DNA of 64,000 bases from Tritrichomonas musculus (lineage: Eukaryota > Parabasalia > Tritrichomonadida > Tritrichomonadidae), in assembly GCA_039105265.1 (NCBI GenBank), contig JAPFFF010000001.1:7254001-7318000 (forward strand), written 5' to 3'. The notes below the pieces were generated by a model. That model was not told the DNA's origin. It saw only the letters and a list, made by a program, of their open reading frames with translations, and ran no database searches. A program made the position numbers and the translations under genes. How positions within the stretch are numbered: position 1 is the first letter of the stretch; every line of letters starts with the position of its first letter. Positions 50,853-60,457 of the stretch are shown here, one piece after another.

Positions 50853-53360
50853 ATGTCAAAACAAGATAAAAATAATTCATCTGATAGCTTTGAATTAGAT
50901 TTAAGTGGTAATATTGATGATGATTCTGTATTTGACAGTGAGGTATCTAAACCTGATGATGATGAAGATGAACTAGAGGACCCGATAGATTATTTTAAGA
51001 AAACGTTTCTCAATACATACAAACTAGAACACCCCGATGAATTAATTAATTTGTTGTATTTGATACAAAACAATGAATATACAGGAAGAAGTGTCGGAAA
51101 GATTCGTGAAATGAAAGTTAAGTTTCGACGATTTGTTTCATTGATGAACAAAATCAATGCAGGAATTAAAAGTAAAGGTAATCAATTCCTTAGTTTAAGA
51201 GAGTACACAACAGATAAAAAAAGTCTTGATACAATCATCAATTACTTTAATATTGTTGTCAACGATGATTTAAATTATAGCTCTGACGGTTTTCGTTCAT
51301 CACCCATCAAACCTCCGCGAAAGATTCAAACACCACAAACCACCAAAGGAAGAAGAAAGAGAACAAGCATTCATGAACCAACACCTGACAGCAATAAACG
51401 AAGAACTCCGAGAAGAAAACGCATAACTCCGAGTGATTCTGATGAATTACTGAATACAAGTTTTTTAGAGCAAGAAGATTCCCTTCCGTCAATATCATTC
51501 AACTTCCCGGAACCAGAAGAAGAAGAAGAAGATAACCTATCATCCTTGTTGCTGTCTCCTTACGATCAGGTAGATGATGATATAGAATTGCTTGAGCAAT
51601 TAGGCTATAACCAGCCCTGGATCAAAGTACTTCCAAGATGTTATGAAGCAGCAAAGAAACCACAAAACAAACTTGATGAACAAGCGAAAGAAAACGTTGA
51701 TGCATTACATCAAACACTAGAAACTATTAGAGACATGATGAAGAGAAACATTGATATAACCAATGAACGAAAATCAATTACAGGCTTATCATCATTCTTC
51801 AGAGTGTTTGACACAATCATTAATAGAAAACCTATCAAAGGCTCTGATGTCATACAACCAATCAAACCGCCATCAATCAAACCAATAACAAACAATAATA
51901 ATAATAATTTTTCGAGTAATAAAATGAATGATGATACAACATTTATTGCTAACGAGGATGATGAAACAGAACTTAATGAAACGTTTCAACAGTACAATGA
52001 ACGTGTAAAGAAGCCTGCCAAAAAAGTTAAGTTCGGTAAGCTTAATACTTTCGATGAATCACGTTTTAAGAAAGGAGCAGCATTTGAGTCACCAACATCT
52101 GAAGAAGAAATTCAACGATTATTGCAACAATACAAACAAGAAATCAAAACAACAGGTAAACGTGAAAACAGAGATGCTCCGACAGTTCTTAGCAATATCG
52201 GTAAATTCGGGAACTTAGATATTCAATCACACACCCAAAACAGCTCATTTTACAAACAAAACTTCCTTGATATAATCATTAACGGAAATTACAGAGTTAA
52301 ATACATTCCTTCAGCCGCTACACGAGACCAGGCAAAAGTTTATTGTCACACACATCTTGACCCGGACGGAAAACCAAAATACAGATTACTTCCTACTAAC
52401 GCTAAAGACCCGTCAGGAGAGATTGAAATAACAGACCTGAACGGTGATAAAGTTGATGATATTATATTAGTTGATAAACGAGGTGTTCCACAAATCATTA
52501 ACGGATACAAGCTTGTATTTGCTTCTCCTTACAAGAAGGTTTGGAAAACAATGGTTACTACAGCAGAAGAACGAAAGAAATTACCGTTTAATGTCTGGCT
52601 TGATGAAATGTTTGAGAAAAGCAAAGACAAAATCGATTGGAATACAGGTAAATATATTCTTCAAGACTCAAGCAAAACACGACTCGCTCCGTACATTCAA
52701 TACTATTCTGATTTGAGATTAGGAAAACCAAGAGTCAGCACCAGAGCATCACCAAATTCATTCTGGAGTAGTCTCTTTTCTAAGATATGGAAGGTTTATT
52801 GGGAGATATTCAGTGAAATACATCCGTTATCAAAAGTTGTTAATTATCTTACTATATCAAATGCATTATTTGTATATCACTTTGATAATCCCGTTAAGAA
52901 AGCAATTGAAACAGAACATAATTTGAAGCCGATGAATTACGTTGAATGGATGAATTACAGGAAAACACAAAAATCTGATTATAACAAGAAATGTATTGCT
53001 CTCATACAAGATTTCATAAACAAATCTAAAAAGACAATCGTCTTCGAAACCGGTAAATGGTCTAGAGATATTAATAGCTGGAATCCTGAGTTTAAGACCA
53101 TTATCGAAAACATTAATTACTTAATTCAGAAAGTTGCACCCGCAGGTACTGATGTTAATGAAACAATAGCTTACATCAATGTTGCTAGCCCGACAGATAT
53201 TCAAACGTTAAAGGAGGTTTCAAATAATAATATCGCCGTCTGGATTGATGAAGTTTACGGTAAGGGTTGCGGATATATTGAATATAAGATTCAAATGTCT
53301 AAACAAAAGCTTGAGAGACTATCAGCAGCAGAAGGATATGATATCAAAGTACCTGAATAA
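50853..53360 (+). CDS. Conserved 680-835-aa family protein (element C)
   Basis: The 835-aa protein has a long acidic and basic-patched N-terminal half (PRRKRITPSDSDE; EEEEED) and the conserved core INGNYRVKYIPS, YCHTHLDPDG, EITDLNGDKVDDIILVD, NGYKLVFASPYKKVW and RASPNSFWSSLFSKIWKVYW. Comparison of the three copies shows the conserved part is confined to the C-terminal 400 residues. Confidence 0.77.
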   Translation: MSKQDKNNSSDSFELDLSGNIDDDSVFDSEVSKPDDDEDELEDPIDYFKKTFLNTYKLEHPDELINLLYLIQNNEYTGRSVGKIREMKVKFRRFVSLMNKINAGIKSKGNQFLSLREYTTDKKSLDTIINYFNIVVNDDLNYSSDGFRSSPIKPPRKIQTPQTTKGRRKRTSIHEPTPDSNKRRTPRRKRITPSDSDELLNTSFLEQEDSLPSISFNFPEPEEEEEDNLSSLLLSPYDQVDDDIELLEQLGYNQPWIKVLPRCYEAAKKPQNKLDEQAKENVDALHQTLETIRDMMKRNIDITNERKSITGLSSFFRVFDTIINRKPIKGSDVIQPIKPPSIKPITNNNNNNFSSNKMNDDTTFIANEDDETELNETFQQYNERVKKPAKKVKFGKLNTFDESRFKKGAAFESPTSEEEIQRLLQQYKQEIKTTGKRENRDAPTVLSNIGKFGNLDIQSHTQNSSFYKQNFLDIIINGNYRVKYIPSAATRDQAKVYCHTHLDPDGKPKYRLLPTNAKDPSGEIEITDLNGDKVDDIILVDKRGVPQIINGYKLVFASPYKKVWKTMVTTAEERKKLPFNVWLDEMFEKSKDKIDWNTGKYILQDSSKTRLAPYIQYYSDLRLGKPRVSTRASPNSFWSSLFSKIWKVYWEIFSEIHPLSKVVNYLTISNALFVYHFDNPVKKAIETEHNLKPMNYVEWMNYRKTQKSDYNKKCIALIQDFINKSKKTIVFETGKWSRDINSWNPEFKTIIENINYLIQKVAPAGTDVNETIAYINVASPTDIQTLKEVSNNNIAVWIDEVYGKGCGYIEYKIQMSKQKLERLSAAEGYDIKVPE

Positions 53361-53429
53361 ATAAAAATAAATTAATGATTATTTGATGAAGCTACCTTGA
53401 ACCTCTTTTGCAAAATGATGATTTTATTT

Positions 53430-54395
53430 TTATGACGGTCTTCTTCTTCTCCTCCTTCTCGTTGAGTCACTGCCCGCAGTATTTAAAGAATCATTATGTA
53501 TTGGAAACGGTTGTGAATTCGTTTGTTTTTTACTGTGTTTACCCTTTGGGCTACTTTGTTTTTTATTTTTTGGTGAACCATTAGGGAATGTATCGGAAGA
53601 TGAATCAGAAGGTAATGAATCAGATGAAGATGAAAATGTTTTTCTTATTGAATACGGTTGAGGTGATTCATCATCACTGAAAGCAATCCATCCGTACTTT
53701 ATTGGCGGGTTATCATTATCGTCGTCAGATGAAGAAGATACATGATAAACTTTCGCATTTGCAAATGATACTTCTTCATTTTGTGGTGATTTGAAAGGAG
53801 ATGTTGCAGCATTAGCAAACTTATTTGTTTGTGGGGGTGATTTGTAGGGAGATGTCCCGAAATCCTTCAGATACGGTGATGTAGTCGCGTCAGCAAATTG
53901 AATATGTTTATTTATTTTTGGTGTTTGTGGAGGTGAATTGATAACAGGTATTGAGTATGTTGATGTCTGTGGTGGTTGATTAAATTGATTCATTTGTGGT
54001 GGTGGTTGATTTCCGAAACACGTTTGTTTCGTCTTCTGGTATTCCTCTTGAACATCATCAATATGTTGATTTCGATTAATGTATTGATAATCTTGAAGCT
54101 TTCTTTTCAAACGAAAATCATTATGTTCCTGTTGTTCATTTAATACCAAATTATTTGTTTGTCTTTGGTAATCCAGTAAATTAGTTCTCGGTGGTAATTG
54201 AGTCCTCAATACATTAGCTTGTGTTTGATATAATTGTGCATTTGCATTTCCAATATGTTGTACTTCATATGCTTTATTTCTTATATCACGTGCCCGTTCA
54301 CGGACTTTCTGTCTTTGTATACGTATCGCTTTCTCTCGTTCTTCTCTCTCGATTTGTTCCTTTGTTTTAAACAAATTACCGAGATTATTAAACAT
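53430..54395 (-). CDS. Variable-slot protein with polyarginine C-terminus (element C)
   Basis: In this 321-aa protein the first 65 residues are a basic coiled helix (EQIEREEREKAIRIQRQKVRERARDIRNKAYE). The middle is glutamine/proline rich with three repeats of the type FA(D/N)A-x-T-S-P, and the tail is serine rich and ends in a run of eight arginines. It is not homologous to the proteins of A and B in the same slot. A highly basic tail suggests DNA binding inside a particle, by inference. Confidence 0.75.
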   Translation of the reverse strand: MFNNLGNLFKTKEQIEREEREKAIRIQRQKVRERARDIRNKAYEVQHIGNANAQLYQTQANVLRTQLPPRTNLLDYQRQTNNLVLNEQQEHNDFRLKRKLQDYQYINRNQHIDDVQEEYQKTKQTCFGNQPPPQMNQFNQPPQTSTYSIPVINSPPQTPKINKHIQFADATTSPYLKDFGTSPYKSPPQTNKFANAATSPFKSPQNEEVSFANAKVYHVSSSSDDDNDNPPIKYGWIAFSDDESPQPYSIRKTFSSSSDSLPSDSSSDTFPNGSPKNKKQSSPKGKHSKKQTNSQPFPIHNDSLNTAGSDSTRRRRRRRPS

Positions 54396-54408
54396 ATTCT
54401 TTGATACT

Positions 54409-54759
54409 TCAATAAATTAATAAACAACTGAATATAAATGATTCAGGTTCAATAACGTTTCCTTTCATGTCTGTGAACCATAACCTGTATTCTTTCTTTG
54501 TGTTGTTCAGACATTCATATTTACGGTATTTGGTTTGTCTTCTGTTAGCAAGCATTATGAAATGGTCGCAGAAAGGCATGAATTCAACTATATCTGAATG
54601 AACCATTAAATCACCGACAATATGTTGATTGACAACAGCCCCGCAATACTGAACAACAATATACTTCTTGTTGCGACTATAAACGAAATCATCAGGAAGA
54701 ATAAAATCTTTTGTTTGTGTGTGATAGTATCGTTTTGTGATTGCTTGTTTAGCTTTCAT
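54409..54759 (-). CDS. Conserved 110-130-aa protein (element C)
   Basis: The 116-aa protein has KRYYHTQTKDFILPDDFVYSRN, GDLMVHSDIV, MLANRRQTKYRKYE and LWFTDMKGN...FSCLLIY. Its start overlaps the integrase end by 11 bases, so translation is probably coupled to transcription of one unit. Confidence 0.82.
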   Translation of the reverse strand: MKAKQAITKRYYHTQTKDFILPDDFVYSRNKKYIVVQYCGAVVNQHIVGDLMVHSDIVEFMPFCDHFIMLANRRQTKYRKYECLNNTKKEYRLWFTDMKGNVIEPESFIFSCLLIY

Positions 54760-55864
54760 TTTGCGTTTTATAAGTCAAAAAGAATATTTTATAATCATCA
54801 TTCAAAGCATCTATTGATGAACAAACATATTTTGTGTACATGATAGGAACTGTTATTATTGTTTTGTTCTTCAGTGTTTTGTTAGTTTGACGCAAAGGAT
54901 TTAATAGTTTACATTTAACGTTTCCTGATTCATAACAAATGAATTCAGCAAGTTCATTGAACACTCTTCTTCGCTTTTCATGTTTCTTTTCTGTTTTCGC
55001 GTAATCGGTGTGAATGAGTATTATATTTTTGGGCTTGTATGACAGAAGACCTTTAAATCGTTGTTTTTGTTGAATCTCTTTCAATTGCATTGATTTCGCT
55101 CTTATGTACTGCCATTCAAAGTCTCGATCGTCTTGCATCTGTTGAGGTGTAAGATAAATGTATTTTGATTGTCGTTTGTCAAGGTATTCATCAGTTTCTT
55201 CATCAAATGATGTGTATAAAGGATTCAATAAACGAAGAGATGAATGAGGTGTGTTATTGTACCATTTAACCGTTTGTTGTATCAATACATTGTTTGTCAT
55301 TCGTTGTTGTGATTGACCGAAGGCGTTTCGTAAAGTTCTGATTACTGCATCAACACATTTATGTGCATTCGTGAAAGGTGAATCATCAATGATTAACTTT
55401 ATTTTGTTAGGAGCTTTGAATTTAATTGACGGTTTGTTTGATTGGTATCTTTCGTCTCCGTTGCAATAACTTTTGAATGCATTTGATATAAAAGCCTGTT
55501 CACCATCACATTTAATTGTTTCGATTCTGATATTCCTTTTATTAACTAGTTTATCAATTACTTTGATTATAGTTAACTCAGTTCTGTCCGCAATCGGTTC
55601 AACAATTAAGTATTTCGTGTTTACATTGATTAGGACGAGATAAGCTTTGTTTAATGCAAACATTATATCCATTTCCCAACAATGAGGCTCAAATGAGAAG
55701 TCAGGTTTTGATAGTTTCTTTACTGTTTTCAATCGGAAATCCTTAATATAGGGCTCAGTTTTAATGTTTGTGTCTTTGATGTACTTGTATTTAGATTTGA
55801 AAGGATAATTAATTGATTCTTTGTAGCTGCGTGCACTCGCTATGTCTTCGATGTATTCATTCAT
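54749..55864 (-). CDS. Retroviral-type (rve) integrase (element C)
   Basis: The 371-aa protein is the shortest of the three. CWEMDIMF, NVNTKYLIVEP, TIKCDGE, HKCVDAVIRTLRNAFG and YNNTPHSSL are all present, and the C-terminal domain begins GLLSYKPKNIILIHTDYAKTEKKHEKRRRVFNE. An exact TTTATTTTTG (complement at 55872-55881) is 7 bases upstream of the start. The target duplication at the ends of C is consistent with its action. Confidence 0.93.
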   Translation of the reverse strand: MNEYIEDIASARSYKESINYPFKSKYKYIKDTNIKTEPYIKDFRLKTVKKLSKPDFSFEPHCWEMDIMFALNKAYLVLINVNTKYLIVEPIADRTELTIIKVIDKLVNKRNIRIETIKCDGEQAFISNAFKSYCNGDERYQSNKPSIKFKAPNKIKLIIDDSPFTNAHKCVDAVIRTLRNAFGQSQQRMTNNVLIQQTVKWYNNTPHSSLRLLNPLYTSFDEETDEYLDKRQSKYIYLTPQQMQDDRDFEWQYIRAKSMQLKEIQQKQRFKGLLSYKPKNIILIHTDYAKTEKKHEKRRRVFNELAEFICYESGNVKCKLLNPLRQTNKTLKNKTIITVPIMYTKYVCSSIDALNDDYKIFFLTYKTQNES

Positions 55865-55983
55865 TTTGATCGCAAAAATAAAGCCTTCAAATGCCGCCCG
55901 TGAACGGAAACAGTCAAAGAATCACAAAAATAAAAAGGGATATAAAAAGGGCTAATTTTAACCTTCAATCGAAATCAGTTTAT

Positions 55984-57852
55984 TTATTCATTAGCTTGCG
56001 AACCTTTTGGCGTTTCATCATCAACGTATTCTAAACCTTCGAGAGATAATTTAAAGTATGTGTCACGGCACAAACATAACTGACAGGGGGGTGGATGAAC
56101 TGTACCTTCTTCATTTACATTATAATATGTATCGTTCACACCTGTGTGAATTGGTTGACCGTTGATTTGAATTTGAACATTACCAAAACCTCCATCAAGT
56201 CCGTCATAACAATAACCTGCAGATGATCTTTCAGTTTGAATATTGAATACAAATGATGTTGCATCAGACAAAGTGTTTTTGTATCGATTACCTCGTGAGT
56301 CATTCTTTGGCATAGTAAATGAATCTTCAAATTCCTTTGTACATTGAAGTGTAATTGCGTCTAAATCACCTGCAGTCAATTGATTTTCAAAGAATCTTGC
56401 ACCGATGGTATCTACGTTCTCGTCAGGGAAGTTCTTACCGCCTATGTTCAAATAACAGTTTTGATAAACAGGGTTTTCAAATACAGTCAAATCATTATGA
56501 TGCTTTGGAAACAGAACTGATATCGTTGTAACGTTAATCAAAGGTATGTTCAATGTTGATTTGATTCCGTTTGCGGCGGCAGCAATCGGAAATGCATGAT
56601 AATCAACCTTCTGTGAAGGAATTACTAAGCCTTCACGTAAAATGTTTTCAATTCCTTGACGTGTTGCTTCACAAACACCGTAGCCCTGCATGTTTGATTT
56701 GCAAAGAGTGATTGTCATTTGATTGCAGGTCAATGTTGCAACACCGTTTGAATATTCAATGTCTTTATGTTTTGTTTCTAAGATTTTAACAACATCGCCA
56801 GGAGCTAACGGAGCATCGGGATTAGCTGATGCAATCATTTCTGCAAACGTTCCTTTATTAACATCAGACTCTTTCACATGAAACTTCTCATAATCATCAG
56901 TTGTGTAATGAAATACAACTTCTTTTGGTGTTTCATCTTCCTCAACAGGATTACCTGCATGTATTCTTTGATATTTGATTGTAAGTGTTTGATCAAACAC
57001 GGAAGGAATGGTTGCTTCATTACCGATTTGTGTGAATTGACGTTTAAGTTTACCGCGAACCTTTAAATCACGAAGTTTATCTAATGATTCAGCAGAAACA
57101 GATTCATCATCTTCGAGAAATGCTTTTGTTTCAGCAACTACATACGGATCAATAACAGCCCAAACAAGACCGGCGGGGCTGACTTGAAAACGAATTGATA
57201 AATCACCGATGATTCCGTTAGGGAACAGATCAAATGCCTGTAATGCTAGTAAGTCATCAAACGGAAGGTTTAAATCAAATTCAACTTGTGCTCTTCCGTT
57301 CTCTTTGAAATTCATCAGATTTACATACGTTCCTGCCATTGTTTGTGAATATTGACTTACATTTTCCCATAAAGAATGAACGAATCTACGTCTTTTCTTT
57401 TCTGTTTCTGGTTTAAGTGCAGAATATAAGAAACCTTCACGAACACATTCATTCTGTTGATATCCGACATTAACATTATTATGTAGAATCTCTAAACGAT
57501 CGAACAACTGATTTGATGATTTGAAACCGACAAACAGTTTGTAGAAGTGTTGAGGGTCTTCAATGGTTCGCAATTTATCAAGATCGGTATTCAACTGTAA
57601 ATCTAGTTTGACATGAAATGTTAGAAATCCTTTGTCAACATCACTTATGAAATGATCAGGATGAGTTAAACTGATTTGTGAGTATTGACCTGCTGTAAAC
57701 GGTGCGGGCTGATCATGACAGTCAACAGTTCTGAATGAAAATGAACGTGTTCCGTCATTAACGTTAATCATGTGACGCATCTCTTCAAATGCATGCAATA
57801 CATTTCCTGTTTCGATTTGATGGTTATGTGATCTCTCATTACGATATAACAT
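55984..57852 (-). CDS. Putative double-jelly-roll major capsid protein (element C)
   Basis: The 622-aa protein is the same length as the MCP of B and keeps all blocks listed there. The divergent part is confined to about 56740-57010, the same central segment that varies in A and B. It is divergent from the 83-aa gene with 53 bases between starts. It looks intact. Confidence 0.87.
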   Translation of the reverse strand: MLYRNERSHNHQIETGNVLHAFEEMRHMINVNDGTRSFSFRTVDCHDQPAPFTAGQYSQISLTHPDHFISDVDKGFLTFHVKLDLQLNTDLDKLRTIEDPQHFYKLFVGFKSSNQLFDRLEILHNNVNVGYQQNECVREGFLYSALKPETEKKRRRFVHSLWENVSQYSQTMAGTYVNLMNFKENGRAQVEFDLNLPFDDLLALQAFDLFPNGIIGDLSIRFQVSPAGLVWAVIDPYVVAETKAFLEDDESVSAESLDKLRDLKVRGKLKRQFTQIGNEATIPSVFDQTLTIKYQRIHAGNPVEEDETPKEVVFHYTTDDYEKFHVKESDVNKGTFAEMIASANPDAPLAPGDVVKILETKHKDIEYSNGVATLTCNQMTITLCKSNMQGYGVCEATRQGIENILREGLVIPSQKVDYHAFPIAAAANGIKSTLNIPLINVTTISVLFPKHHNDLTVFENPVYQNCYLNIGGKNFPDENVDTIGARFFENQLTAGDLDAITLQCTKEFEDSFTMPKNDSRGNRYKNTLSDATSFVFNIQTERSSAGYCYDGLDGGFGNVQIQINGQPIHTGVNDTYYNVNEEGTVHPPPCQLCLCRDTYFKLSLEGLEYVDDETPKGSQANE

Positions 57853-57905
57853 TTATGATTTAATAAAAAGAATCAATATATTATCTCTTTTATTTACTCT
57901 TTAAA

Positions 57906-58157
57906 ATGGGTATAGGCATATTCAATAAGATAAAGAACGGTTTCAAGAAGTTCGGAAACAAAATCAAAGACGTAGCAACAAAGATTGTTGATAACATCCC
58001 TAAAGTCGTTGATGTCGGAAAACAGATTATCGATAAAGTTAAACCGATAACGAAATTCATTCCAGGCGTCGGTCAAGTTATTGACACTATTGATACAGGT
58101 TTAAGTATGGCAGGCCGAGTTGGAACGGTCGGAAAGTCAATATTAGATAAAGTTTAA
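57906..58157 (+). CDS. 83-aa amphipathic MGIGIF protein (element C)
   Basis: MGIGIFNKIKNGFKKFGNKI at the N-terminus, a hinge FIPGVGQ and the ending VGKSILDKV match the proteins of A and B. Confidence 0.82.
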   Translation: MGIGIFNKIKNGFKKFGNKIKDVATKIVDNIPKVVDVGKQIIDKVKPITKFIPGVGQVIDTIDTGLSMAGRVGTVGKSILDKV

Positions 58158-58189
58158 TGATATCTATAAACGTTTTATCATAAACTCAA

Positions 58190-58720
58190 ATGAATGAAAA
58201 CATCAATGAACTTAAAGTAATAAACGAAAACATAAATGAATCAAAAGTGTTTAAATCAGTTGAAGAGTTCAATTTGTTCTATCAAAAGAATATTGATCAA
58301 ATGAAATCACAAACGACTAACTATTTGAACAAGATTTATAAAATCATCACTAATGACGGAAATGAATACAAAATCACAAAACGTAATTGCAAAGACGGAA
58401 AACGATGTTCAGGAGACATTTATTTGAAGAAAGTCGGGAATACAATCACTAAAACACTCGAGAATGACAATATCACCGCTGATATTATTATTCTGAGAGA
58501 AACAGTTGATGCGATATCTTCCAAAACCGATGAACTTCGCGATTTGTTTGACAGTAAGTTGATTCACGTTGATATCATCATTAAACAGCTCATCGATAAA
58601 AATAAAATACTTGAAGAACATATCAATAAGCTTTCAAATGTTGTTGATCAGCAATCAAAAGTCATTAATGAATACTTTTTAAATGTTGTTGCTCCTGACA
58701 ACCACAGAATGATTAAGTGA
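58190..58720 (+). CDS. Conserved protein with YKIIT domain and coiled-coil tail (element C)
   Basis: The 176-aa protein keeps FKSVEEFNLFYQKN, TTNYLNKIYKIITNDG, YKITKRNCKDGKR and YLKKV, then a coiled coil. It is longer than in A and B at both ends. Its 3' end overlaps the convergent 77-aa gene by 42 bases. Confidence 0.82.
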   Translation: MNENINELKVINENINESKVFKSVEEFNLFYQKNIDQMKSQTTNYLNKIYKIITNDGNEYKITKRNCKDGKRCSGDIYLKKVGNTITKTLENDNITADIIILRETVDAISSKTDELRDLFDSKLIHVDIIIKQLIDKNKILEEHINKLSNVVDQQSKVINEYFLNVVAPDNHRMIK

Positions 58721-58912
58721 ATCATGATGATTTAATGATTTAGTCGTTTTTGGCTGTGGTTCATGAAATACATTACCTTTTTCATTATAACATTTCACTG
58801 TCGGAGCTGAGTTTATTTTTGTTCTATTCTTTTGCATCGTTAATTGTAATCTATCAAAATAGTTTTTATGTTTATCATCATGAACGGTTCTCATTTGATT
58901 AATAACAGACAT
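58679..58912 (-). CDS. Small conserved protein ending SLNHSVV (element C)
   Basis: The 77-aa protein shares NYFDRLQLTMQKNRTKINSAP and DSLNHSVVVRSNNI with its homologues. It is divergent from the coiled-coil gene with a 14-base gap. Confidence 0.82.
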   Translation of the reverse strand: MSVINQMRTVHDDKHKNYFDRLQLTMQKNRTKINSAPTVKCYNEKGNVFHEPQPKTTKSLNHHDSLNHSVVVRSNNI

Positions 58913-58926
58913 TTAATTGTTATTAA

Positions 58927-59154
58927 ATGAGTGAACTAACAGAATACAAGAAAGAAATACCCGAATTAAAACGTATCAAACGAGGATTGAAAGAAAAGTG
59001 TTATGATTACAAACAATATCTCAACAATATCAAATCGGGAATGTTAGGCTCTGACGGTCTCGCCGTTCGTGAATCTCTTATTGAAGACATCAACAGCCTC
59101 AAAAATAAAGTTCATCAGCTTGAGAATGAATTAAATGAATTGTCTAATAAATGA
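58927..59154 (+). CDS. Small coiled-coil protein (element C)
   Basis: The 75-aa protein has MSELTEYKKEIPELKRIKRG and SGMLGSDGLAVRESLIEDINSLKNKV. Its last codons run into the inner edge of the right TIR and overlap the end of the convergent 92-aa gene. Confidence 0.85.
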   Translation: MSELTEYKKEIPELKRIKRGLKEKCYDYKQYLNNIKSGMLGSDGLAVRESLIEDINSLKNKVHQLENELNELSNK

Positions 59155-59422
59155 GTTCTTCAAGTTCAGCTATTAATTGTTCAGGACCGTTGAATTTCTT
59201 TAGTTGTTTAATAAAGTGATTTATCTCTTTTAGTACTTCATCTATGATATCATCATTATCGTAGAGGTATTTTAAAGCGGGTCTCCAACCTTTTAGCTTT
59301 TTATTGATTCTATTAATGAGGATGCTTAATTGTTCGGCTTGGTTTGACATTATAAATTGCTGATAAAAAAATAAAAAATTTTTGAAAGTTCGATTTTTTG
59401 AGTTGATGTTATTTTTGTTCAT
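59144..59422 (-). CDS. TIR-borne 92-aa helical protein of element C, right copy
   Basis: The protein is identical to 38164-38442. The second in-frame methionine at 59350 is again the likelier start. Confidence 0.7.
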   Translation of the reverse strand: MNKNNINSKNRTFKNFLFFYQQFIMSNQAEQLSILINRINKKLKGWRPALKYLYDNDDIIDEVLKEINHFIKQLKKFNGPEQLIAELEELIY

Positions 59423-60451
59423 TAGTCGTGTTGACGGCGGGCTTTAGCCTGACGGAAACCGACTGATATATACTACTAAACAAGTTCAAAGATGTAAATT
59501 CAAAAGTGTCTACCGTCAACTTAAAATATGTATTTTAACCCTACCCCTTTTATTTCACCCCTCCAAAAATAAAACATTAATAAAACAATTCATTTAAGCT
59601 TGTTCATCATTTTTCTCTTCAGTGAAGTATGTTCGTTTGCGACCTAAATGGGGTCGGTTGTTATACCAAAGCCAGTCATTAAATGTTGTGGAATATATTG
59701 TATTCTCATACTTGTAAAACAATTTTTGTTTAGAGTTTTTATATTCAGTCAGTAGTTCACATCCTTCATCAGCAAAACGTTTCTTCACATAATTATGTGT
59801 GTATCTAATGCATTGCATCATATGTGCCCTATGACCTGCCTTCCATTTAGTTGGCTTTGTTTTGTATTCATTACCTTCAAACAAATAAAACACATCAGCT
59901 GTTGCAGTTGTATATTTTGAAATCAATTCACAACCTTCAGCCTTCATCGATTCTCTCAATTCATCTTCTTTCTTTTGTCTCTCTTCTTCTTTTTTCTTTT
60001 CTTTATCTTCTTTTGTTAGAACCTTGCCGTTCTTCTTCTCATATGTGCTATCAATCGGGTACTTTTTATTAGGGTTCTTATAGAAATCAATCGGATAAGC
60101 ATATCTCACACGTTCAGGGTTTGTTTTACGATTAAACGAATAAAATCCATCAAGCTTCAAATCATTAGAATATCTCAAACAAACACAATCATAAGAATCA
60201 AAGAATTCATCAAATTGTTCTTTTGTGGCTTTCATCATATAAATATTTAACTTTCTTTCATCTTTTGGTTTCTTCAAATCTTCTAAGTAATTCTTCAAAA
60301 ATTCAGCAATTGTTCCTTCAAGTTGTATCATTTCTCAGGAGATAAAAAACAGAAGACTAAAAACAGGAGAATGTATAGATTATAATTTTAGATTCACGGT
60401 TGCCATTTTCAGGAGAATATATACACCTCGAAATGGTCCACTATCACTACT
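59145..60451. repeat. Right TIR of element C
   Basis: This is the inverted copy of 37122-38441. Its inner edge overlaps the last ten or so bases of the 75-aa coiled-coil gene (58927-59154). The near-perfect match between the two TIRs implies either a recent insertion or homogenisation of the ends during replication. Confidence 0.96.
59594..60331 (-). CDS. TIR-borne 245-aa protein of element C, right copy
   Basis: The protein is identical to 37255-37992. Both copies point from the element end toward its interior, so each element end carries an outward-placed promoter and an inward-reading gene. Confidence 0.78.
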   Translation of the reverse strand: MIQLEGTIAEFLKNYLEDLKKPKDERKLNIYMMKATKEQFDEFFDSYDCVCLRYSNDLKLDGFYSFNRKTNPERVRYAYPIDFYKNPNKKYPIDSTYEKKNGKVLTKEDKEKKKEEERQKKEDELRESMKAEGCELISKYTTATADVFYLFEGNEYKTKPTKWKAGHRAHMMQCIRYTHNYVKKRFADEGCELLTEYKNSKQKLFYKYENTIYSTTFNDWLWYNNRPHLGRKRTYFTEEKNDEQA

Positions 60452-60457
60452 CACGGA
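60452..60457. repeat. Target-site duplication of element C, right copy
   Basis: CACGGA matches 37116-37121 exactly and lies in frame within the element D polB gene. Confidence 0.95.

Larger units (their letters stand above)
37122..60451. mobile_element. Maverick/Polinton element C, complete, with 1.3-kb gene-carrying TIRs
   Basis: The 23.3-kb element starts AGTAGTGATAG and ends with its complement, inside a perfect 6-bp duplication CACGGA at 37116-37121 and 60452-60457. Outside the duplication both flanks read as the polB gene of element D on the minus strand, so the insertion point is unambiguous. The TIRs are nearly identical and their two genes encode identical proteins on both sides. All genes are open, so it looks whole and recent. 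Besides the shared gene set it carries an HNH endonuclease, a 354-aa gene and an 81-aa gene not seen in A or B. Confidence 0.97.
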
